Notes under the pieces: model-generated
Databases searched by the model: none
Told to the model about the DNA's origin: nothing
What the model saw: only the letters and a program-made list of their open reading frames with translations
Program-made: the position numbers and the translations under genes
Assembly: GCA_022496805.1 (NCBI GenBank)
Contig: CM040087.1
Coordinates: forward strand, 15,955,501 to 16,019,500
Length of the DNA: 64,000 nucleotides
Source: Pohlia nutans
Lineage: Eukaryota > Streptophyta > Bryopsida > Bryales > Mniaceae
Reading direction: 5' to 3'
Part shown: positions 44,388-52,890 of the stretch, piece after piece
How the letters are laid out: every line of letters starts with the position of its first letter
Position numbering within the stretch: the first letter of the stretch is position 1

Positions 44388-47300
44388 CAAGAGGAACGTT
44401 AGACACCCTGCTCCTGGACCTTGGGGGGCTAGAGATGTTGAGTGGAGGATGCTGGAGCGTACGCAGCGTGGATCCCACGGAAAAACGCCCGTTGTGCAAC
44501 AGTGTTATGTGAACTCTGATCGTGTCGACAATTTTGTCGCAGGCATGGAGGGTGCTAAAGGAGGGATCTCATGCAAATATGTTGTGATTGAGAAGTACGT
44601 GTTCAAGGTTGCTTCAAGAGTACGAGCCACGGCCGGACTACTATTCAGAAGGTTTGAAAGTCCACCAGTACCCTTGAAACTCTTACGTACTTGTTCCTCC
44701 TTGAAGTTGTAGTGTGGACTGTCTTTGAAACTCCACACGTGTTTTATAGGTTCAGTTGCCAATATGGACCTCAAGACTACAGCGGCATTGTGAAGGACAT
44801 CACCGAAGACATGGTTCCAAAGACTAGAAAGAAACGTCCCACGATGAAGAACATAATGGCAGGTGAATCCACGGCGCCTCCGAAACCGCCCAGGAAGCCC
44901 CGGGCTTGGAAAGTGAAGCTGGCATTGACGATGACAGGCACCCATACCACTGTCTCTGGGCGTAAACCGCGGAAACCACGCAAGGTACCTGTTGAAGCGA
45001 GTACTCCTCCTTCCCTGCTTGATCTGAATGAACCACCTAGCACCACAGCGCCTCCAAAACCGCCGAGGAAGCCCCGTGCTCGGAAGGTTTCTAAACCTGT
45101 GACGGGTGCTTGCTTCCATAACACTGCGTCGACCGACAACAGCGGCCAATGTCCTGACGTGGGAGGGACCGGTTGTTGCGTTCAGTCAAAGAGAGGGGGG
45201 CGTAAACCGCGGGCACCACGCAAGGCAGATGCGGTTGCGAATACTCCTCCTTCCTTGTTTGATCTGAATGAGCCACCGGAATCTGCTGCGCCTCCGAAAC
45301 CGGCGAGGAATCCCCGTGCTCGAAAGGTGTCGCAGACTCCGGCGGCTGCCTGCTTCCATAACACTGGCTCGACTGACAACGACGGTGAAAAGACTGGCGG
45401 GGGAGGGACCTGTGCTTGCGTCCAGACGACGAGAGCAGGGCGTCAACCGCGGGCACCACGCTGCGCACCTGCTGTTGCGAGTGAACCTCCTACAGTACTT
45501 GATCTGAATGAGGCACCGGTTGATATGGAGGTTGATCCGCCATCCCAGAACACTGACCCGGACAGGGATATCACTGCTGCCATGTCCAGGCTGACGACAT
45601 CCATTGCCCAAAAACCTGAGCTTCCCGATCTGAACCTGGAGCCACCGGTAGAAGAAACTACCACGAAGCCCAAGGCGAAGCGCGATTCACGAAAGAAGTG
45701 GGGCGAGTCGATTAAACGAGGATGTAAAGCTTCTTTCACGGTGAAATCATTATATCACTTGCTTCATATTTCCGAAATCTGCATAATTCACCCAAGGCAT
45801 ACCAACGACAGGGGCCTGGTCGTGCACGGTGATTTGAAGATTGGGGATAGGAGTGCTCTTCAAGCACACTTGTCTCAAGAAATGATTGAGAAGGTACAAG
45901 GTTGGATTCGGGAGGGATATAGTGTTGCGCAGATCATGGACAAGCATCTGGAGGACTTACAAGTCCGCTTCCGAAAGGGTTCATTCGACGTTGACCGGGA
46001 CGTTTTCCTTGAAGAACAGGACGTGTACAATCTCGCAAATGGAGTTTATGGCGAAACATGGAGATTGCACAAACATGATGCAAGTAGCGTTCGAATGTGG
46101 GTTCAGCGGAATCCTCACGAGTGGTTTTACTACAAGGAGACAACGACGGAAGAGGTGCGAGGGGCATTAACGGGTAGTAACATGCCATTCACTTTGGGCA
46201 TTCAAACATCGTGGCAAAAGAAGATGATGCTGAAGTACGGTCACGCAGGAGGGATCTCCATGGATGCCACATTTGGCACGAATTCTAAAAAGGTACAGTC
46301 ATAGACCATGTGTGTTTTATTCACATGTCAACTAGGTTATTTTCTGCTTCGTCTGTCTTATGCCATTCGACACACCTCTTCTGACACTACCCGCTGTTGT
46401 GTTCTTTGACCTCAGTTCCCTTTGTACACCGTAATGGTGTTTGATGAATATCACAACGGTGTTCCAGTGGCATTCATCATTACGAGCAACTCTGCCCAAG
46501 CAAACCTAGTGCCATGGCTGAAAGCATTGAATTCAGCCATGACAACAGAACAGGCAGATTGGTGTCCCAATGCTTTCATCGTGGATTGCGCACCAGGAGA
46601 GATAAACAGCCTGTTGTACGTTTTCTAAACATAGTTGTTTTGGATAGTTACTGTATGGTCTCACTTTAATGTAAACAATCATTACGCTTGCTGCCATAAC
46701 ACTAATTTGGACGTTGGCGTTCATTGTAAGTAACCCCAACTGCTGTCTTTCCCAGGGAAGTGTGGCCAAGTACGAAGATTTTCTTATGCTTGTGGCACGT
46801 GTGAAGAGCCTTACAGAAGCAAACATGCATAAAGATTCCAGATCATGAGAAGCGGGCGGATGTTCTACGGGAGCTGGGGAAAATTATGTACGACAGAACA
46901 GGCCCTTCTGGAGATGCAGCAGTGCCATGGGCAACCGAGAAGTTAGCTGAATTGGAGGAGAAGTTCCCTTTGTACCCAGATTTTTGGGAATACATGCGCA
47001 GCCAATGGTTGAACAAGGTGCACATGTGGGTTGTTGGGTTCCGTGATCTCTCTTATGGGGGCAGGATACAAACTCTGCAATCGAGATGTACCATGGGTAT
47101 TTGAAGTCGGTCCTGAAAGCGGAACGGTGTCGCTTAGCCGGGCGACGGGTGGATTGGGAGATCCACATGCTGATGGCAGTGTTACGGCATTACTGGTATC
47201 AGCATTTCCGGAAGATGTACGGGTTCATCAACAATAGCAAGATGCAAGCCGTTGCTGTTGGTTCGATTATTAAGGCAAGGACTATACCGGACGGTGATGT

Positions 47301-47907
47301 GCGTCTCCCAGAGTATGACGGAGGGCCAGCGCGGGTAGTGTCTTCGGAGTCTAGGGAACTCATCTACACGGTGCATAATCCAACTACGGACCTCGCTTCT
47401 TGCACATGCGTTCACGCTCAACGAGGCAATATATGCAAGCATCAGGTGAAGGTCCTTCAAATGTTGCGTCCTGATCTATTGGAAGGTATTGGAAGGTATT
47501 GTGGTCGCACACTAGGGAATCTCAACGGTGGCGTTCGCGAAATGCTGAATCCATCTCAGTGTTATGTATCAACGGAGGTGAATACTGAAGCGGGCCAAAA
47601 TGGTGCTAGAGCCAGCACCACAAGTGTTCAACAAGTGAAGCGGTTCAGACCTCGAGGAAACCTCCTCGACACGCTCCGCAACCAGGCCGTTGCGCTAATC
47701 AAACACGTTGAAGGACAAGACTTGTTGATGGATCACCTACACGCCGACTTCAATAGTGTTTTGGGCAGAATCAAGAGTCTGCAATCCGACATACGGAAGG
47801 GAAAAATCGACGCATCTGCATCTACTCCCGTCCACATCAAAGTAAATGACGACTTGGGTGATAGTATAGTTCGCAAGAAGGATTTTCTCGAGCGAGGTTA
47901 CCCGTAA
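44257..47907 (+). pseudogene. Gene C: MULE transposase with DLNxxP repeat block, disrupted
   Basis: Exons 44257-44651, 44750-46292, 46416-46615 and from 46756 give a MULE transposase. The first Asp is in SMDATFGTN, the second in FIVDCAPGE, the Glu in TNSAIEMYHG, and a SWIM finger follows (CTC...CKH). A C..C..HxH finger (SCQYG; RGCKASF; HPRHTN) is split by about 300 residues of repeats containing PPKPPRKPR-type basic AT-hook-like stretches, ACFHNT and four DLNxxP or similar motifs (LDLNEPP, FDLNEPP, LDLNEAP, PDLNLEPP). DLNxxP is the plant EAR repression motif that recruits TOPLESS. Two lesions: TGA at 46802-46804 straight after LWHV, where MULEs normally have Arg or similar, and a one-base shortfall in the G run at 47057-47061 just before the catalytic Glu. 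The C-terminal part to 47907 is open in the shifted frame. This copy should not make a full transposase unless the lesions are sequencing errors. Confidence 0.88.
44860..45650 (+). repeat. In-frame repeat block of the transposase (basic/EAR units)
   Basis: Three to four units of about 80 residues repeat within exon 2. Each runs through a PPKPPRKPRA-type segment, a cysteine/glycine-rich spacer, GRKPRAPRK and a DLNEPP motif. In two units the codons for HNT carry CATAACACTG, the inverse of the element-wide 9-mer (45118, 45358). The equivalent places in the outer units hold one- or two-base variants (44942, 45549). Confidence 0.85.
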
Positions 47908-49124
47908 TCAAGACTGTCCGTAATGACCAATCATCAAATCTGCGCTCGGATGTCAGATGTATTCCTGCTTGGGAACTGTAGATGTAAAATGATTCAGTCT
48001 TTAATATGGGTTGTGCTACGAACCCAAATGTATCTTGAAATCCTGAATGTAATAAACATCGTTTCATTGAACACCCTGTCGTTGGGCATTGAATTGGCAA
48101 GCTTGCAATTATAGATATCATAAAGGCTAAGGGCCGCATCAGTCAAATTGACACCGATCTTCCCCGAGATAAAACCAGTGGTGCAGTCTGCCTTATTGTT
48201 TTCAGGACATCGAAGCAGGAATTTGCCACAACCGGTTCAGTGGCTTAATCGCCTCGATTGCAAAATGAACGCGTACAATTATGACGTGGTAAATATAGTA
48301 CGGTGCGTGGAGGTCCAGTGGCAAGCTTGGATCTGAATCTGAATTAGAGTCTCCAAATAGCATAACACCGGTTGTTTCCACATCCGGGGCCCGATTCTGG
48401 CCATCCGGTTGTCCAATGACGGCGATCAATTTTAGTTTGAACACACCCGGAACCCAAGAACCTAAACTTCTGAATGGAAGAATGCTCACAATGCTGGTCG
48501 CCTCAAAACAGAACGCAGTGCTATGTAGCGATCCAGACTCTGGGATATGTATTTTGTTATAACCGGTGTCTAGGTCCTCGGTAAGCGCGGATGCAATGGA
48601 CAGTCTGCCTTGTCGCAGATCTTAGATTTAAAACTTGTGGTTTTCGATACCTAGGGGAAAGGTGATTTGCACGATGCATCCCGGAGCTTGTTGTATTTGA
48701 ACACAGTTATGAAAGGGAGTGTTTAAAGCCTGTTACGGGGGTTTTCAATATATGCTGTTGTGTTCGAATTCTCTATGCACAATTTTCGTGCGGTCGTGTG
48801 CTATAGACATGGAGCGATTCTAATTTGTTTATTCCGAAGCTTCATGTGTTTCTATGTGAACCTCGGGTAATGGTTAAGCTTTGTAACGTGGCGTGATTTT
48901 AAAGTAACATGTTAGGGTGCGATAGTAAAGAGAAATTCCACGATAATTGCCAACAAAACCTACAATGCTTTGTCCGAATGTACCAACTATGTCTACGGTG
49001 CAGCGATTAGGTAGAAGTATCCCACGGTGAGTCAGTTTCTCATGTCAACGGCCATGGTCGTGTTCAAGTAAGTGTGCATTACAAAGCGTGCAGCAATGTG
49101 GAGATATTAACCATAACACTGGTT
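47908..49124. other. Spacer between convergent genes C and D
   Basis: This is the 3' flank of both the transposase and gene D. It contains the variant motif CGGTGTTAT (minus) at 48362 and an exact one (minus) at 49113, eleven bases past the gene D stop. No further exons recognised. Confidence 0.4.
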
Positions 49125-49511
49125 CTACGGACCTTCATCACTGGTACTACCCGAGGCCCACGAAGGGAGCACGTTGCCAGTTGCTCTAAAAAGCTCGCAG
49201 TACGTGGTGGTTGGTATAGCCGCAAGTCGCTGTAATTCCTCTCTCCCAGCATTGTTGGCGGTACGGCGACGAACTGATGCTCGCGTTGACGGCTTGGGAA
49301 GATGTCTCTTGGACGACTTCTTAGAAACAACTCCTCGTATCCCTCCACCATAACCGCTGTAACTCCGAACTGGCTGCTCGTTGTTGACACCCGTGCTTAA
49401 AACTTCCTCCGCTGCCATCTGGGCCTGCGCTACGCTATCTCTTTCCTGAACCAGTTTGCACAGCTGGTCCGTGACCTCTTCCTCTAACTCGCCAACTGAT
49501 GTGGAACCCAT
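49125..49511 (-). CDS. Gene D: small coiled-coil/basic protein beside the right terminus
   Basis: A single-exon frame of 128 residues starts MGSTSVGELEEEVTDQLCKL and ends at TAG. The N-terminal third is an acidic heptad-like helix (VTDQLCKLVQERDSVAQAQ). The middle is Gly/Ser-rich, followed by a basic stretch (KKSSKRHLPKPSTRASVRRR) and an uncharged tail. It lies about 220 bp from the recognisable inner edge of the right terminal repeat and is convergent with the transposase. I recognise no family. Small basic/coiled-coil proteins in DNA transposons can be accessory or docking factors, but that is speculation. No defects seen. Confidence 0.55.
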   Translation of the reverse strand: MGSTSVGELEEEVTDQLCKLVQERDSVAQAQMAAEEVLSTGVNNEQPVRSYSGYGGGIRGVVSKKSSKRHLPKPSTRASVRRRTANNAGREELQRLAAIPTTTYCELFRATGNVLPSWASGSTSDEGP

Positions 49512-49729
49512 GATGGAGAAAAAGACTACAATGAACTAGCCCGGAGTTATACAGGCACATATAGTTCACAACGATGGAATATCCGGTCTGCGCGCACAGC
49601 TGTCACCCGTGCTGAAAATAGCTGTATTCCTGTACATAACACTGTGCTAACATAAGATTTAATGGATGGGTCGATGGCAGCTTCCAATCACTGCTGAAAA
49701 GGTATCATCTGGTTACCTAAACCTAAAAA

Positions 49730-51048
49730 GCACATATCGATAAGCGTGTGCGAGTGTTGGAGACTTGTGCGCACTTAAGATTAGGTTCCAGTTGTGGCCT
49801 CTAAGTGAAATAACACTGGATCGGAAGAAAGAAATTCGCATGAGGAGAGGTTCAATTTCGGGACCTTGAACAGAATGGAGTCTCGTAATCCATTTTAGCA
49901 TGACAGAGACGTATATGACTTTGAACAGGACACAGCATATTGTATATATGTGGATGATGGATTTCAAAAATCAGGCGATCCATAACACTGATACGAGATC
50001 TCCGTCAGTGAACAGTGGGAGAATGTAGTTGGTCGGCACATCTGTGCTTCAAATTCCCGTGAATACCATATGGGACTTATGTCAAACCTAAAAAGCTAAA
50101 CCGCTACAACCCTTGATAAAGACCCTAGGGTGTGGATACATAGCCTGGAATGGAGGTCCTAGGGTTTGCCCCCTCGGCCCGAGATTACCAAACACGAGAT
50201 GAATGGCCACCCTTGATCCGAGCCACGAGGTTGGGAAAGGTGTGCTATTACATCCGGAGGCTGGCGGATTTATGCTGATGACTGCGAGTGAGTGCTGGAC
50301 AAACTATATGGGATATGTGCCGAAAGACAGAACGTGAACGCTGGAGGCGTCCATAACACTGGTTCTGCGGATGGAGGTTTGATTAACACTCTGGATCACG
50401 TGTCGGCTGGGGCTGCTGGCGCAGAGCAGATCTAGGGCCTATCGATGGACGTCTAGGGTTCGAGGACATGCTCGGGACATGCTGGTTTAGGGTTTGGGCG
50501 TCGATTGGGCTCCACTAGTTTAGGGTTTGGGCGTCGATTGGGCTCCACTAGTTTAGGGTTTGGGTTGGAGGTCGCAGGGTTTGGATGCTTCCCGTATCCC
50601 TGAACCCTAGAACCGCCACCCATGGGGAACCACACACGGGAAGGGTGGCCACGCTTGCTCCGGGCTGTGAGGCCGGGGAAGGTGTGCCGATCCCACCGGC
50701 GCCTCCGCCCTTTATACAACCCAATCACCGGTGTATAGCCGTGCAAACCATATGGGATAAAGCGGCCGGGGAGGCCCTGAATACCATACGGTATGCGTGG
50801 AAGCTGACGTGGCGCCCGTGGCTGACGTGGCGGGCGGGGCGTATATACGTATACGCGCATACGAGCGGAGGTACGTGTACGCGGGGACGGCCGGCCGGGC
50901 AGTATTCGGGTGGGCAGCGAGGGGTCCGAATTTTACTGCGGTGACCCTGAAACCGCCGCCGGCTGACTCTGACGCTGGTAAATACAGGAATAGAGAGGGC
51001 CGCAAATAGGCTCCTGAAAACTAGGCAACATAAGATTTAAGCTTCACC
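49730..51048. repeat. Right terminal inverted repeat of the giant MULE
   Basis: This is the inverse of the left terminal repeat. It is nearly identical from 50120 outward and diverged from 49730 to about 50120. It carries CAGTGTTAT on the minus strand at 49810, 49982 and 50353, and at 50486-50565 a 33-bp tandem unit (GTTTAGGGTTTGGGCGTCGA...) with one more copy than the left end. Confidence 0.9.
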
Positions 51049-51057
51049 CATCGAGCG
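51049..51057. repeat. 9-bp target-site duplication, right copy
   Basis: CATCGAGCG follows the AAGCTTCACC terminus directly and equals 16973-16981. Confidence 0.93.
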
Positions 51058-51324
51058 TGGCTCGGATAGTCAGATGCCAGGCTCGGTGGGGTTCATTTTT
51101 CTGGCCCTCCCCGTTTTGGTCCATTGGGGACTTTTTTTGGTTTTTTTTTGCTAAATTTAGGACCTGCGGCCCCAAATTACTCTAGAAAGTCCCCCTATGA
51201 GATCAAGTAAGGCCCCACTCAACTTAAAAATAGGGGGCAGGTTTTACCCCACCCCTGCCACCCCCTCCCGAACTTGGCCTCCGAGCCACGCTCGATGGGG
51301 GGATTTAGGCAGATCCATTTATGT

Positions 51325-52890
51325 ACAGTCGGGTCCAATATGCTTACGAATTCCCCACAGCAGGAATTTTTTTTTAACTTTGAAAGATGCGTGTGTACTC
51401 AAAAATGATCCGATTTGGAAACCGTAAAGTGCGTTGGAATCACATTGGAGTGTACTATAATGCCATTACAAATTCATGTATTAGTGAAAATCATACAACA
51501 AGTTAAAAATCTTATATACACTATCTACCATTGAGTGTTCCCACCCTTGGCTTCAATTATAGTATTCATTTCAACAAGCATTTTTGAAATGAGCGTTTGA
51601 AATTGTTTTTGAGATACTTGAGCCTATACTTGTTGAATGATTTGTATCATTTCATTTGTCTTCTTTGTAATCTTTTTGATTACATGGGCTTGTCTCCAAT
51701 CATCACATTACCTACTACGGTATATTAGAGCACCATCTTCCATCAATGTGAGTTGAATAGGTCTATCATGCATAAAATGAAAGTCCATCAATGTATTTTC
51801 ATAAATAAGCTCCACAAAATCAACTACTCATTGTTTAGTTGGAGGAATGATAAAAAATGGATTTTTGTCAAAACCCATGAAAGCTCCTACACCAATACAA
51901 AAGAAGAAATTACAAAGGAGATAGATGAAATGATACAAATCATTCAACAAGTATAGGCTCAAGTATCTCAAAAACAATTTCAAACGCTCATATCAAATAT
52001 ACTCGCTAGAATGGACATTGTAATTGAAGCCAAGGGTGAGAACACTCAATGGTAGATAGTGCATATAATGCTTTTAACTAGTGTGATTTTCACTAATATA
52101 TGAGTAAATTTGTAATGAGATTGTAGTACACTTCAATGTGATTCCAACGCACTTTATAGTTTCCAAATGGGCAATAATTAGCTTGGGGTATCACTTTTTG
52201 GACACACTAATTAGGTTATTTTTGTTTAAAACCTCCAAAGTTTGCCTAATTTGCTCATTTTGATCAAGTAAAAAGACCCTAAAATGAAAAAAATAAAATC
52301 CTGCACCTCAATGGAATCAAAATGTATATGTTCAAAGAGTTTATATTAAAAAAATTAATTTTTTTAGATCCATTCATAGATGTGTAAAAAAATGCTGAAT
52401 TTTGGGATTTGCAAGCTACATAGAGCACAATTCATTATTTTTTTTAATGATAAAGTAAATTATTTTGTACTCTACACAATTAGATGTAGGTCATATTCAA
52501 AAATAATATTAATTTTTTTTTTTTTGATATTCCGTTTGCTTGATTTCAAGGATTCTAGGTGATTGGGACATAACTTATTTTTTCAACTAAAAAATCAAAT
52601 TAAATTACTTTAAAATCTTTGATTGTAATCAAAAAAAATCCTTGATGCGTTATAAGTGTAGAAAACTAAAATCACATTTAATAATGTCTTATTTTATTGA
52701 AATTAAAAGATATGTTTGTTTGACACACCAGCACATAGTGCAATTGTCCCGAAGACAGCTTTTTTGGGTACCCCAACCATACCATCACCCAAATCGGATC
52801 ATTTTTGGAGTACACACGCATCGTTTAAAGTTTTTAAAAAAATTCCTGCAGTGGGGAATTTATAAGCATATTGGACCTGCCTGTACTTCA
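51325..52890. mobile_element. Nested inverted-repeat elements
   Basis: An outer pair, 51325-51415 (GGTCCAATATGCTTA) and 52785-52885 (inverse, TAAGCATATTGGACC), encloses an inner pair, 51412-51690 and 51910-52180 (TTGTTGAATGATTTGTATCA and its inverse). The inner arms are about 270 bp around a loop of about 220 bp. This is a foldback element sitting inside, or grown from, an older inverted-repeat element. No coding capacity. Confidence 0.7.

Larger units (their letters stand above)
16982..51048. mobile_element. Giant Mutator-like element (MULE), 34,067 bp, with four gene units
   Basis: The ends are the perfect inverted pair GGTGAAGCTTAAATCTTATG, flanked by a perfect 9-bp duplication CATCGAGCG. 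The inverted repeats match closely for about 0.9 kb and stay recognisable to 1.3-1.6 kb. Inside are a MULE transposase gene (44257-47907), a zinc-finger/Ulp1 protease gene (22362-30329), an inverted paralogue without the protease (38522-42251) and a small gene (49125-49511). Two blocks of other repeats (about 18.9-20.8 kb and 31.7-37.1 kb) look like later insertions. Typical MULEs are a few kb to about 20 kb, so this is very large. The transposase is broken, so the copy probably cannot move by itself. The motif CAGTGTTAT is scattered throughout it. Confidence 0.9.
16970..51300. mobile_element. MITE split in two by the giant MULE
   Basis: The DNA left of the giant element ends CCCCATCGAGCG. 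The DNA right of it begins CATCGAGCGTGGCTCGGA, and 51280-51300 is the inverse, TCCGAGCCACGCTCGATGGGG minus none of its bases in the stem. Removing the giant element and one 9-bp duplication rebuilds a single element of about 265 bp with inverted ends of at least 18 bp. The giant element therefore landed about 12 bp inside the end of an older MITE. Its family is unassigned. Confidence 0.7.

Noticed and set aside
44505..45611. Long minus-strand frames across the transposase repeat block
   Set aside because: They are shadows of the repetitive plus-strand exon, whose frame joins known MULE domains.
46799..46816. A tiny intron removing the TGA in the transposase
   Set aside because: An 18-nt intron is far below plant size, and the frame is the same on both sides of the stop.
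16982..51048. Two separate smaller MULEs rather than one giant element
   Set aside because: The 9-bp duplication and the inverted ends pair only across the full 34 kb, and the motif array and gene paralogues span both halves.
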